A stretch of 64,000 nucleotides of DNA, taken from positions 6,262,001 through 6,326,000 of the forward strand of contig CAVNZM010000003.1 of assembly GCA_963693365.1 (NCBI GenBank), in the 5' to 3' direction. Below are positions 46,681 to 58,702 of the stretch, piece after piece; the stretch's first letter is position 1; each line of letters opens with the position of its first letter. A model generated the notes under the pieces. The model did no database searches. It was not told the DNA's origin and worked only from the letters and a program-made list of their open reading frames with translations. Made by a program: the position numbers and the translations under genes. Origin of the DNA: Amoebidium appalachense. Its lineage: Eukaryota; Ichthyosporea.

Positions 46681-47194
46681 TTTCTCTCGGCTCTCTCCCT
46701 CCCTTTAGCTCTCTGGAGCTCCCGGGCCCCAGCACAGGTCAATCTAACTTGAATAGATGGTGACGCACGCAAAGTGGGACTCAACAACATTGATAAATAG
46801 CATCAGCATTCTCCAGCAATACTATGGCAGAAAGAAATAAATAATGGGCGTACACACCTCCCATATTTATAAATAAAAAGGTGCACTACCAATAAATTTA
46901 GTAATAGTGTGTACCAATTGAAATTTCTGTTTGTCGGACTCGGGCCCTGGCCGATTCCATGGTGGTGGCCTACGATAGCCATATATGGTTATTAAGCATC
47001 GTAATGATTGGATTTAACATTTGCTGCTTCTGGCTTCTGGCTTCCGGTTGGCCCCCTGAATGTATCAGGAATTATCTCGAGATCAGGCTGCCTGCAGATG
47101 CATGCAGTTTGTGTTACAGTTGCCATGTAGTTGTGCATTGTACTGCTGACGTTAGGAGCAGAAACACAGTAGGGCTTGTTGCAGACGTCGTGAA
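46681..47194. other. Unrecognised AT-rich sequence
   Basis: No gene or clear repeat seen. Confidence 0.4.
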
Positions 47195-47727
47195 ATGGGG
47201 CCCAGAATACCTGCGGGCCCCTCCCGGCCTCCTCCTGTTGCAAGTTCAACTGGTCAGGCAGACCGTAGATACAGGCAGCTGCAACCTTCACAACGCACTA
47301 TAGGGGATTTCTTGCCCGTTTTTCTCGGAGGGAAAGTTAATAAACCCGAGAAAACGGGCATGACAACACACCCACGCCCCTCACGTCAGGTATCCGACCA
47401 GGACAAGGAATCAGATTGCTCACCATCACGAATTAGGTCATCCATAAACACCATTAGTTCAAATGACGGAAACGAATCCAGCCCCTTAGCAAATCTAGAA
47501 GGGCCTTTTTCCCCTGCACGCACACACAGTGCAAGCAAATCACCCTCCGAGATTCACACCCCTAATAGAGACCCACACACGACCGCCCACAGCCAAATCA
47601 CCAACCTCCGCAATCACCCCGCCATCAGCCAAACCACCAACCCCCCAACGCAAATCCACACCCGCAGCCCAAACTCCGACCCCACCACGCAAATCCACAC
47701 CGGTACCCACAGCCCAACCACCGACCC
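47195..47727 (+). other. Possible coding fragment cut by a microsatellite
   Basis: An open frame of about 180 residues (47195-47761) has a Ser/Pro/Thr-rich, non-repetitive composition with RTIGDFLPVFLGGKVNK and SDQDKESDCSPSRIRSS, unlike chance frames nearby, and runs into the GT microsatellite. It could be the start of a retroelement ORF or a host exon. There is no recognised domain. Confidence 0.25.
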
Positions 47728-47990
47728 GTGTGTGTGTGTGTGTATGTGTTTGTTTGTGTGAGTGTGAGTGTGTGTGTGTGTGCAGTGTGCGTGCAGTGTA
47801 TGTGTATGTGCTTGTGTGTGTGTGTGTGTACATGATGTGTGTGTGTGACGGTGTGTACATGTGTATGTGTGTTTGTCAGGGCTGATCAGTACGGGGGACG
47901 GGCGTGTACATGTGTTTGTGTATCATGATGTGTGTGTATGCCATGATGTTTGATACGGTGTGTGTCAGTGTGTGTGTACGTTGTGTGTCA

Positions 47991-48023
<33 letters not shown>

Positions 48024-48048
48024 TGTGGTGTGTGTGTGTGTGTGTGGT

Positions 48049-48091
<43 letters not shown>

Positions 48092-48169
48092 TATGTGTGT
48101 GTGCGTCACGGTCACAGGTGTGTGTGTGTCACGTGTGTGTGTGTCACGTGTGTTTGTTTGTGTGTCAGA

Positions 48170-48204
<35 letters not shown>

Positions 48205-48609
48205 TGTGTGTGTGCTTGTACGTGAGTGTGTGTGTGCATGTGTGTGTGTGTGTTAACGTGTGTACATATGTGTGTGTGTGTCAGTCAGTCACGGTGGGTG
48301 TGTGTTACAGTGTGTGGCGAGCGTGTCCGTGTGGTGTGTGTGGGTGGGTGGGTGGGTGTATGTGTGTGTGCTGTGTGTGTGTCACGTGTGTGTACTGGTA
48401 TGGCAGTGTGTGACACGGTGTGTGCCGGTGTGTACGCTTGTACAACACTGTGTGTGTGTGCCACAGTGTCACTTCCGTGAGTATATACCATATGTGTGCC
48501 GTGTACATGTGTGCCTGTGTACGTGTGGGCCGGAGTACTAGCTGTGTGCGTGTCTGTGTACATGTGTGTGTGTGTGTGTACCACGGTGTGTGAAGGTGTG
48601 TGTGTGTGT

Positions 48610-48645
<36 letters not shown>

Positions 48646-48978
48646 CGTTGCCACACGTGCACGAGCGCACACGTGCACGTGCACACACAACTTTTCACAC
48701 ACATGCACACAAACACACACGCGTGGACACACACACACACACCGCGCATACAAAAACAAACGACACCGCACACAGGCACACACGCGCATGCGCACGCACG
48801 GGCACACACACACACACACACAAGTACACATGCGCACACATCGCGCGCGCATGCACACACACCCACACACACACACAAACACACACATGTACACACACAC
48901 ACGCACACACACACACACACATGTACACACACACACGCACACACACACACACACATGTACACACACACACACACACTG

Positions 48979-49015
<37 letters not shown>

Positions 49016-49056
49016 CACACAGTACGCACACACACATACACACACGAACACACGTG

Positions 49057-49121
<65 letters not shown>

Positions 49122-49246
49122 CACACACAAACACACGCACACACACGCACACACACACACACATGTATACAGGCACGCACACACATACACGGACGCACAC
49201 ATAGCACACACACACACACACACCGTGGCACACACACACACACGTG
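47728..49246. repeat. Giant GT-rich then CA-rich satellite with strand switch
   Basis: About 920 bp of GT-rich dinucleotide repeats with interruptions, switching near 48650 to about 600 bp of CA-rich repeats. The two halves are roughly inverted copies in composition, so a single strand could fold back. Proteins predicted across it are Cys-Val or His-Thr repeats and not genes. Confidence 0.95.
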
Positions 49247-49359
49247 GCGCCACTACTTTGGAATATCCGTATCATGTGATGCCTATATACGTATGATATC
49301 ATGGTTTACCACATGTGTTGTGTTATAATACGCAGCCATATGCATGGGGGCCGGGCGGG

Positions 49360-49361
<2 letters not shown>

Positions 49362-49405
<44 letters not shown>

Positions 49406-49649
49406 CTTACCATGTCTTACCATGAAACCTCGGGAGGCTTACCATGAACCGAAATTTTGTTGGTATTTTCAAATGTTTCTGGGTATTTTTTACCGTAAAA
49501 ACGGGGTTATGGTCGGGGTTGGTCCTGCCCTGCGCCGGCAGAGGCAAGATGCACGCAGCTGTACAGCTATCTTGAGGCCCTGGACTTGATCTTGATGATC
49601 TGTGGACCCGGGCCACCCTTCTCCCCCCCCCCCCCCCCCCCCCCCCCCC
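49362..49649. repeat. G44 homopolymer and C28 homopolymer
   Basis: A run of about 44 G at 49362-49405 and a run of about 28 C at 49622-49649 flank about 215 bp of ordinary sequence. The pair could form a hairpin. Confidence 0.9.
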
Positions 49650-50543
49650 GATCTCGATCGTAGACTTAGGCTGATCTGCTGAGACGGATTAGTATATGTC
49701 ACACTGTGCTAGAAAAGTGCAAATGGATGGATGCCATACATATGCTAATTATTATCATAGGTTATGATGTGTGCTGAACTTGTTTGTGCAGTATTACCAC
49801 TGTATGATAAATTTAAACCCATGCCCAGTGTGAGATGTTACATAGCAATGGTGGGTGTATCTATTTCAATGTGTAGTACTAACCCTGGGTGTACATATAT
49901 ATGCAAAGCACCACAACGGTTGTGTTGATATTGTGGGTGGCTGTACAGCTGTGTGTCCACCGCCCGTTTTGTAGCGCCATGCATAGGTGGCAAGCTTGTG
50001 GCCGAGCGTTTGAAGGAAAATCGTGGAAGTTTTTTAAAAAACAGATCACGTGTGCATGATGCAGGCATGGGCAGAGTGAGACTGCCCCATGGGCACTTCG
50101 ATATCGCGCAGCCGTACAGCAGGAATATTCTAAATTACCGTGTGAGACAAGCTAGCTATAGTGTGCATAAGTGCATGGACCGACACACAAGTATATGTGG
50201 AACCGGAAATGCCGTCAAGTATACCTCCACTCAACGTTAACACAGTGTACCGTTGGAGAAACGGGGGAAGAGGGACACACAAGTCCGTAGGCCGGAAGTC
50301 CCCTCGCACCTGATTGGACAAAACACTATCCGATGACGTAAAATCAGGGGAGAACGATTCGATCCCCAAGCGACATAAAGGGGCCGTCAGGCCCTTCTAG
50401 CGGGGGGTTGGGGGGCAGCAGCCCCCCCGTTTAGGGCCCAGACACACATAGGGTTATGATTATTGGGTTTATGTTTCAATGATTTTGGCAAATAATTATG
50501 AAATATTGTACTTTTTAGCCGGTTATGGTCCGATCTCCCTATA
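49650..50543. other. Gene-free sequence
   Basis: No gene recognised. A GC-rich palindrome-like stretch with G and C runs lies at 50401-50432. Confidence 0.45.
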
Positions 50544-50621
50544 CCTAGGGGCTTCCTTCGTATAGACTCACCTCCCCTCTTCGAAGAGGGAGGGTGTCTA
50601 GAGGGAGAAGGAGGCCTGGGG
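50544..50621. repeat. Long imperfect hairpin centred on CTCTTCGAAGAG
   Basis: The left side CCTAGGGGCTTCCTTC then CCTCCCCTCTTC pairs with the right side GAAGAGGGAGGGTGTCTA then GAGAAGGAGGCCTGGGG. The palindromic centre is CTCTTCGAAGAG. Function unknown. Confidence 0.65.
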
Positions 50622-51376
50622 ATTTACGTTCCTTCCCTCAGGCTGTGGTTGAATAAGCGGTGCCTACAAGACCTTAGGCTACACCTAGCCTGTGCGTTTA
50701 TAGCTACTTGCATGCCTCAGCGCAAAATCGTATCGGAAAGTGGAGCCCAGGTGAGCATTGCAAGTAGCTTGCGGCTCAGCATACAATTCAACCAATTCGG
50801 AGGGTGGCCGCGGAGAAGCATGCAACAGTCGGAACGAGGGGACCTTCCTTCGAGTACCACAGTGTAACAGTTGGGCCAAGGAGCATATTTGGCGGTGGGA
50901 GGCAAGACGGGGTGCAGGATATGTGTGTGTGTGTGTAGTGTGTGTTTGTGTGGTTGTGCACACACGCCTGTATGTGTGTGTGCGTGTGCATGTGTGTATG
51001 TGTGTGTGTGTTTTTTTTGTTTTTTTGTTTTTTTTTTTTGGGGGGGGGGGGGGGGAGGGGGGGGGGAAGGGGCGGCGGGAACAAGGCACTGATGGTATCT
51101 GTCCTGATTAGAAGTCACACATTTACCATTAGCGTGGACCAGCCACCCAAATTGTTGTATAAAACGCGTTCCCAAACTCCACCTCACTCATATATTATAT
51201 TGGCCATCAACAGGCCTCACGGCGTACATATGTATGTACCCAACCATTCATGCATTCAAACCAATCAATAATGCTCACTTTAAAAAGGGAATCGCTATTA
51301 GGCATGCAGTTTAGCACGCCATAAAAACAACCCGCGTAACATAAAGACGCCGTGACGACAGTTTGCAAACAGTACT
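50622..51376. other. Gene-free sequence with GT run and T/G homopolymers
   Basis: GT-rich sequence at 50922-51010, then T and G runs to 51070. No gene seen. It contains the 3' flank of the minus-strand methyltransferase gene. Confidence 0.5.
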
Positions 51377-52818
51377 TCACAGCAGATGGATAGCCGACAT
51401 TTTCCCTGGCGCAGCTGAAAAGTGTTCAGCATCCAAAGCCTCCACACACCCACCCACAACCATAGTTGCGGGTGCCTTCACTCCCGCCGCTCTAGATCTT
51501 TCCACAATGTTCTCCAACGTTCCCCAGATCGTACGTTGCTCCGGAAAAGTTGCCTTCTCAATAACTGCCGCTGGACATTCCTTTGGATAGCCGGCTTTGG
51601 TAATAAGTGTCTCAATCAACCAATCGCTTCGACCGACAGCCATTAGAAACACGACCGTTTGATTGGCGGAATACTGTGGAACATCCGGGTATCCGTTTTC
51701 CCGGGCCATGCCAGTGCACACCACCAACCGGTTTGCGATGCCCCTGTGTGTGACGGGGATGCCAGCAGAGAGGGGGGCTGAAAGGCACGATGATACACCT
51801 GGAATCACCTGTGCGTCAAAGCCGTGCTGTCTGAAAAACAGAATCTCCTCCCCACCACGGCCAAACAGGAACGGGTCGCCGTTTTTCAGCCGAACAACAC
51901 GGTGCCCTTGCTGCAAACCTTCAAGACACCTGCGTGGGGGAGAAATGTTAGTGGCTGGAACGTGGGTGGTAGAGTGCTTAAGTGCTTGTGGGTGATCCCC
52001 AGGGGTGTGGTGGTGGGTGTGGTGGTGGGTGTGGTGGTGGTGGTGGTGGTGGTGGTGATGGTGGGGGGGGGGGGAATGTATACAACCCCCATAGCCGAGA
52101 ATGTTCTCTGTGCCTAGGCTAAACAGCGTGAACCCATGCGTATGTGTTGGATGGTGGCTGATGTGTAAACACGGACACTGACACACCACCAGGGGAGTTC
52201 CTATGCTACAGAGAAATCTGCCCCTGGGCCTCCCGGGTGGAGGGGAGGGGGAGGGGGGAGGGGGGGGAGAGAGAGAGGGAGAGAGAGAGAGAGAGAGAGG
52301 AGGACGAGGAGGGGAGGGAGGGGGGGGGGGGGGGGGATGAAAAGACTGAAGCGAGGGGTTGGTGTGCAAAGGTGCCCATAGGTTCTAACAGGCAGTACAC
52401 AAAAGGAGTTACGAGCATACAACAGAAAATGTAGCGCACATAGGCAAAGTATGCAACAGAACGACACATTCTGATTGGTTGCCCAGGCTAGAGCAGTAGG
52501 CATATGTTAAGAACAAGACGAGGGAGAGGGGGGAAGACGTAAACAATATAGAAAAAGACTAGGAATGTCGAGGGTTGGGGCCTTTGGGGACACGGGGAGG
52601 AGGGGGGTGGGGGATGTAAAGAAACAAAGAAAGCAAAGAAAAATATGTAGAATTGTCCTTAGAAACTTCAACCCCCCACCCCCCCCTCCCCCCATACACA
52701 CGCACCACCCAAACCCCCCTCCCTGCCACCAATACCCGATAGAGCCCTAGTTTTGGGAATAGAAGTTCAGGGGTTGGGGGTCGAGTGTTTGAGTAAGTGC
52801 GGTTGACACGAGCTACAA

Positions 52819-52849
<31 letters not shown>

Positions 52850-53716
52850 CAAAAAACAAAAAAGGTATAAACAAAAGTGCATTAAAAACCGTTTTCCTTA
52901 GAAGTAGAACCCCTAAACACTTCCCCTAGCAAGCCCATACAAGGACGTGCAAACAGAGTCGGTAAAGAGGCAAAAACAGCTGATATACTTTTTTGAGGGG
53001 GGAGGGGGGTTGCGTCTGGAAACAAGGGTGTCAAGAACTTGAAAAATGGACGGGCAGGGGGAAAGGGGGGAGGGAAGGGGTGCGAGGTGGGGGGGGGGGG
53101 GGGGGGGGGGAGGGGGTGTGCATTAAGGGCAGAAAACGGGCCCGTACTTTACACCAGTGTGATCGGTCTAATCAATCATCCTTAGAACAAAAAGTACTTC
53201 TTGCACCGCTGCCCCCATGTCAGCACACACACACAGTCAACAAAAAGTACTTCTTGCACCGCTGCCCACATGTCAGATTGCGTTAGTGTTGACTGTGTGT
53301 GTGTGCGGAGAGGGGGGAGGAGGAAGGGGGGGGAGGGGGAGAGCAAGTGGATTGAAGATAAGTTTAGGGGAGTGGGTAGGGAGGAGGGGGGGGGGGGGCA
53401 TTGGGAAAGGGGGTACACACCACTGGTTGAGTTCATCCTGTGACTCGTTAGCACACTCAGGCGACTTATTTGCTATTTTTAACTCAGCACCGTGCGGCAC
53501 CAGAGCAATGATTTCTTTGGAGGTAAGACGGTCTGCAACCACAAGTGTAGCTTGCTGTAGTGCTTTGTAGGCCGCAATAGTGAGCAGGTCTGGGTCTCCC
53601 GGTCCACCACCTACAAGCTTAATGCAGTTGCATGTTTGGATGTCGTCTGCATGTAGGGTATGCCCGTCTGCTGATGTGAAGGTGGGATGTGGTGTGTGAT
53701 TGGTGTTTGGAGCCAT
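51377..53716 (-). CDS. Uroporphyrinogen-III C-methyltransferase, two exons
   Basis: Exon 1 53421-53716 and exon 2 51377-51929 give 282 residues; the 1491-bp intron is GT-AG (donor CAGTG|GTGTGT, acceptor CGCAG|GTG) and keeps the frame. The enzyme adds two methyl groups from S-adenosylmethionine to uroporphyrinogen III to make precorrin-2 for sirohaem, the cofactor of sulphite and nitrite reductases. Family motifs: KLVGGGPGDPDLLTIAAYKA, VVADRLTSKEI, RVVRLKNGDPFLFGRGGEE, IPGVSSCLSAPLSAGIPVTH and the ANRLVVCTG block. Length fits a single-domain enzyme as in bacteria and lower eukaryotes; the fused dehydrogenase domain of some fungal enzymes is absent. It is most likely a host gene. The intron holds G-runs, a GGT repeat (52008-52068) and a GA run. 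Confidence 0.87.
53188..53276. repeat. 36-bp direct repeat inside the methyltransferase intron
   Basis: Two copies of CAAAAAGTACTTCTTGCACC plus GCTGCCC..ATGTCAG at 53188-53223 and 53241-53276, one mismatch apart. Confidence 0.9.
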
Positions 53717-54367
53717 TTTTTTTAGCTTTAAAATTCGGGCCTCCCTGTAATATATGTGAATTGGTCACCAAGGTCTTTGAAGGTAACTAACACAAGTAGC
53801 CAAGATTTAGACTATGATGATCTTCCAACATGGAAATTCCTGTTGAACAACACACGAACAGACGGAAAGGAAACGGGTTTGGATCCTTTTATATAGTTTT
53901 TGGTGGATGTTTGCATGACCAATCGGAAGCGCGAATACTTGTGTAATTTGCTGTGGCATGATAGCCGAGTGATGATTGGGTGAGACTTCATTTGGTAATT
54001 GCTGTATGGTAGTGATTCGCTTGTGGCATTTTAACTGAATAAACACAAACAGTTAGCCACATCTTTTACAATGACATTTGTCCAATAGAAAGCCTATATA
54101 TTTACGCCATCAAAGTTGATGCAGCTGCGGCTTCACCTGTCGGTACATAAACACACAGCCCAACTTAATTACCATTTACTAACTTAATTGTCAAAAGCAT
54201 GAAATAATTTTTTTAATAATTTCTAAAATTGTTACAGTATGTAATCCTTTTTATGCATGTTGCAATTCAACCGTTTACGAACCTGAGCGACATGATCCAT
54301 GGGCCGCCTGCGATCTATCACATGACTTTGCAATAGCTGATTGGTTAATGGTCACGGCCAAAACTTT
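53717..54367. other. Upstream region of the methyltransferase gene, no other gene seen
   Basis: AT-rich; a TTTTATATAG stretch near 53888 could be a TATA element on either strand. Nothing else recognised. Confidence 0.4.
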
Positions 54368-54391
54368 ACGCAAACCGCCAACGGTTTGCGT
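54368..54391. repeat. Perfect 24-bp palindrome
   Basis: ACGCAAACCG-CCAA-CGGTTTGCGT, arms of 10 bases with a four-base loop. Confidence 0.9.
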
Positions 54392-54407
54392 TACCTCAGG
54401 TCGACTC

Positions 54408-54742
54408 ATGCCCAGACTGCCAGAAGGCTTGTCGGCCACGGCCCTTCGAGTGAACACAGGCGCGCTGAAGGTCATGCACGTGGTTGTGTGTGTGTGTGTG
54501 TGTGACGCGTGCACACGTGTTTATTTGCGTGTGTGTGTCACAGTGTGTGCGTGTACGCGACACTGCGTGTGCGTGCGTGTGCGCGCTTGCGCCACACATG
54601 CCCAAACTGCCAGAAGGCTTGTCGGCCACGGCCCTTCGAGTGAACACAGGCGCGCTGACGGTCACAGGGTGTGCCGTGCACGTGGTTGTGTGTGTGTGTG
54701 TGTGACGCGTGCACACGTGCTTATTTGCGTGTGTGTGCTTGC
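54408..54742. repeat. 190-bp direct duplication
   Basis: ATGCCCAGACTGCCAGAAGG recurs at 54598 with the same following 60 bases and the same GT tail and GACGCGTGCACACGTG. On the minus strand each copy reads as an exon-like piece (CAG acceptor, then PVFTRRAVADKPSGSLGM), and the first ends at a GAG|GTAACG donor. No gene is recognised. Confidence 0.8.
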
Positions 54743-56478
54743 GTATGTGGTGTGTGGTTGTCATTACTGCAGCACCATGGTGCGTGTGCGTCTGTGTACG
54801 TGTGTGGCCCCGGGTGGTATGCCATGGTGGTGGCGGTGACGGTGGTGGTACCGGTAGTGGGGGGAAAGGGTGGGTGGGGGGGGGGGGGGGGGGGGGGGAT
54901 ATAAACACACCAAGGCCTACAAGCACACTAGTGTGCTAATTAAAAATCCTCAATTAAATACACTGGGGCAGCTCAAACTGCTCGTGTGTTGCACCGAATC
55001 GCCACCGATGCCTCGACTGGTCCTTGGCAGCGTGGCCTGCGAAAGCCGACACAAGGGCATGAGCGATGCAAAAGTGAACACGTATTATTATTATGATTAA
55101 TTTACTCAAACCTTATAATCCACTTAGACATTCAAAAAATTTATTCGAGTGTTGCTTCAGGGGTCTTCGGCCATACAGGTGGTGTGTTGACAAGGGTTTC
55201 TGCAGTCTGCGCGTATGTAGCTCCGCCTTCTGGACGTGTGCACGTCCAAGATGGGGGGGGGGGGGGGGGGGGGGAGGGGGGGCAGCATGGCAAGCGTAAT
55301 TTGCTCACGCACGGTGGTATGTTAATGTGGTTGCTTGCATGCTTTTGTGCACCAATACCACGGTGTGCGATATTCCTGCCACGACACATCGAGCAGTAGC
55401 TACCGTATAACTTTTCTCTGAACAGATGTTCTGCCGAGCACCATCACAACCGAATCGAAACTTGGGACCGCTCTTCATTCTTCGTTCTCTACCTTAAATA
55501 CGAGCTTATTCCACTAACACACAAATAGTGCACACACCACTGAGTGTGCTGCGGTTTTCAATCTGGTCGGTTTGCTCAGAGCAGTCTGACAGGCAGATAG
55601 CAGTGACATTTACTTGCATTGGAATTTGTACACAAAGTTTTGGAACATTTACATCCTTCAGAAACAGTGCCCAGAGTCGAGGCATGACGTTACGATCACA
55701 CAAACTTCTGGTTGTCATCCGGGGTGAAAGATTTACGCTATCATTACCAGCCGGGCCAGGCCTGGTCAAAAAAGCCTACTTTGCTATTTTTCGACCGGGT
55801 ACGGGAGAGTCACTTTATTAGTCACTTCGGAAGTCGACTCCAACTCCTAACATAGGAGCTATCCTCTTGAGGTAGCACTGAGCAACAGCTTTCCAGGGCC
55901 ATGGCCCGTACTATGTCTGGATTCCTGTGTGCACGTGTGCACTTCAGGCACTGCGTGTTGACGCGTACCGTGGAAAAAAAACAAATACATGTATTTTCCA
56001 ATGTAAGCCTTGTGCACAAGTGTTCCCAAAGGCCCAAAAGGTTGCTCAAAAGAGGCAGGCATTGAGCAGCAGGTACAAACGTATTCTGTTTTCTTGCTTC
56101 ATGTCATAAACGCACTGAAGGAGTGGACGAGCTTGGTGGACAGATTGACATGCTCAAGTGCTCGTGTGTACAAACGGCCTGAGAGAGGGGGGCCTTGGGG
56201 AGTGAAGGGAGAGGGGATGGGGAAGGAGAGGAACCTCCGGCCGGAGGAGACTCGAACGGGCTCTTCTTAGTATGCTAGTGTTTACTCTCCACCGCACACT
56301 GCAACAAAGGCTTGCTGCTGACCTGAGGGGTTTACCAAGAGTTTACGGCCTACCATTATTAGTCAGACAAGTACGCATACGGTGGCCTCGTCACGGCTGT
56401 TGTCTGCCAGGTATGGCATACATAATGGGTTCAACCGTTCATGTAAGCCTTGTAAGGTTCGTGTCACACTGTCACCAT
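54743..56478. other. Gene-free sequence
   Basis: G-runs at 54873-54898 and 55253-55280. No gene or RNA recognised. Confidence 0.45.
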
Positions 56479-56538
56479 GGCCTCCTAAATAGCGTACCTA
56501 CACCTCCTAAATAGCGTACCTACGCTATTTAGGAGGCC
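56479..56538. repeat. Strong hairpin with duplicated arm
   Basis: CCTCCTAAATAGCGTACCTA occurs twice (56481, 56503). The second copy forms a perfect 16-bp inverted repeat with TACGCTATTTAGGAGG (56521-56536) around a CC loop. The first copy can pair with the same arm through GGCC ends. Confidence 0.95.
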
Positions 56539-57290
56539 TTGCGTGTCACCCGTACAGTAGTACCTATAACAGTACTAAATTAGTAAAGTCACGGATTAAG
56601 AGCGTCTATTAGCGCAAATTAAATGACCAATGAGTGACTCACCAGAGAACCTTACACAGTTACACTTCTGACGACCGCGGCGACGGCGTGCCGTGCGTTG
56701 TGCATACTGGTCTGCCAGTGGGCAACGCGGCCGAGCCCTGACCGTAGACTTCTGCCGCCGTAAGAACAAATAATACACATTAAGTCACGCAGAGTAGCCT
56801 ATAGTTTTCCTACTTTGCAAGGGGCGTTTGATCCGCACCCCCTCCTTTTTTTTTTTGGTTGGTTTTGTTTAGAGAGGAGCATGCAGGCTTGCCAAGTTGC
56901 TTTTGGGCCCGGCGTGCCAACGAGGCTCAACGGAATAATTCGCAAGTGCAGGCACGACCGCTGATTGGGTCAAAGCGCACCCCTTGGATCCCCCGAGACT
57001 TCTTTTTGACTGGGAGTGGGGTACCGGGAATTATTACTTTTTTTATGACTTTATTGAGATAGGGAATTAGTGAGACCCTTTCAAGTTCTCCTTGTGTATG
57101 CAACAATTGAATTTGCAGTAACTCTGTATTGTAAATACAGTATCGCTATACCAGAAATTATGTTTCTATAGAATATCACAATACCCTACGGATTGATATA
57201 TTACTTGCCAATGGCCTAAATCTCGATACACTCTGAACAATCAACCTATCCCAATCCGGCGTGTCCTCCTATGACTACAATAGATACGGT
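56539..57290. other. Gene-free sequence
   Basis: Nothing recognised; a T run lies at 56845-56857. Confidence 0.4.
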
Positions 57291-57336
57291 GCCTTAACCC
57301 CCATGTTTTAGATTAATCTTCAAGATTAATCAATCT
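57291..57336. repeat. Inverted partner of 62764-62809
   Basis: GCCTTAACCCCCATGTTTTA then GATTAATCTTCAAGATTAATC. The reverse complement of 62764-62809 reads GGCTTAACCCCCATGTAATC then ATGATTAATCTTCAACGTTA. The two copies are 5.4 kb apart in opposite orientation. Confidence 0.65.
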
Positions 57337-57720
57337 TGTATCCCGGGAATTCTGGAAAATCGGTCAATTAGAGTGATTAATCTTCAACATTAATCTCAAC
57401 TCCCCCTCAAAAAACGGAGTTTTTTCCCGATAAAAATGGTCCGACGGGGCTGAAATTTTCCATGAGCGAAGCAAACATATAAAGGTTTGAAAGCCCAGCG
57501 GCTGGGTGTGTGTTGCATATGGACTTTTCGGCACAGCGAGAGCGTGACGGTAGGTGAATATGGATATCGAGGATCATTAATCAAGGAGCCACAGTGACTG
57601 CTGCAAGGCTTGAATGATTGATCTGAGTGTGCTGTATTGCATTATGATGTGGGGGGAAAAACGCTGCGTTTCAACAAAGAAAGGGGAGAGCAATGCTTTT
57701 ACACCCCTCGAGTGCAGTAT

Positions 57721-58200
57721 TGTAAACAACTGTACACATGAACTATACATGTTTACTAAAGAATGTGATCTACTAGCACACGATTCGTGCTTTGTCATGA
57801 ATATCACATAAATATTATGTCCGCACCAATAGGACTCACTCTGACCTAAGAATTGAACCATATATGGTTCTTCAGCTTCATACCACATAAACGAAGTGAA
57901 CCAATAAGAGGTTTGCATAAATAGGACAAAGGTCTGACTGGCTCGGACCGCACCAGAATCACGAATGGCATGTTGCCACCCGCGCTGGCCGCGGATGAAC
58001 CAATCCTGGGCCTTGATCCGAAACCTGGGGGCTATATAAGAAAGCCGTCCCAGTACGGGGATCACATCAGTGAAGTCTGAGACAGACTGAGTCGGCCCAT
58101 AGTAAAAGCAACCTGGCCGCGTGTGCCTTTCTACCCGTTCTCTGTCTTTATTTTGATTCAGTTGTACTCTGCCTTATCCTAACTAGTCCAACTGTTTACA
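57721..58200 (+). mobile_element. Solo LTR of a chromovirus related to the 31769 element
   Basis: 480 bp from TGTAAACAAC to TGTTTACA. It shares with the 610-bp LTRs the GAACCTGGGGGCTATATAA..GCCGTCCCAGTACGGGG promoter block and the CTGGCCGCGTGTGCCTTxCTACCCGTTCTCTG end, but is diverged and lacks a stretch of about 130 bp including the GC-rich hairpin. It is flanked by a perfect five-base target duplication AGTAT (57716-57720 and 58201-58205). Confidence 0.93.
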
Positions 58201-58205
58201 AGTAT

Positions 58206-58514
58206 ACCATTGGTTGCTGTTCGAACAAGACCCATTTATGGTGTGACGTATAGCCTTTTTCAGCTGTTGTAAACAAACAACACGGGCCGTGGCTACTTTT
58301 GAGGACCCTGCTTGTAGATTATCATCTCACATGCACCCAACTTGAACCCGTAGCGTTGCTGTGGATACACCCTGTCGTTTTCACTTTCTTTTTGTTTTCT
58401 TGTTTTTTTTTTTTTGTCTTTGGTGATGGACGCAAAGAATGGAAGGGGACTTTGAAATAATATTTGATGATAGTGGTGGGTTTGAAGCCGGCACAGCGAA
58501 AAAAGATGCGAATA
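58206..58514. other. Gene-free sequence
   Basis: Nothing recognised apart from a T run at 58400-58416. Confidence 0.4.
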
Positions 58515-58702
58515 TGTGTCCCGATTAAACCCTGATCACCATATGAGAATCCGGGCAAAATCAGGAAACCCGATTCGTAATTAGCGACGTGATCGGGATG
58601 AAATTAGCCTGATTACACCCCGATTTTTTGATACCGATCACACCCTGATTCGCAAAAAAAATCCCGATCACGCCCGTGACCGGGACACCCCGATTCCTTC
58701 CC
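58515..58702. repeat. Cluster of CCCGATCAC/TGATCGGG words
   Basis: About ten partial words of CCCGAT, CCTGAT and GATCAC in both orientations within 190 bp, a degenerate palindromic minisatellite. Two small related hairpins follow: CCACACACAGTGTGG (58832-58846) and ATCACACACAGTGTGAT (58868-58884), identical in loop but different in stem. Confidence 0.6.

Noticed and set aside
47876-49328. Cys-Val and His-Thr rich frames of up to 322 residues
   Set aside because: Artefacts of GT/CA dinucleotide satellite on both strands.
50285-50370. tRNA gene suggested by a GATTCGATCCC box
   Set aside because: The T-arm loop would be 11 bases and no matching acceptor stem or D arm is seen.
56190-56275. Minus-strand tRNA suggested by GTTCGAGTC
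   Set aside because: No paired T stem or anticodon arm around it.
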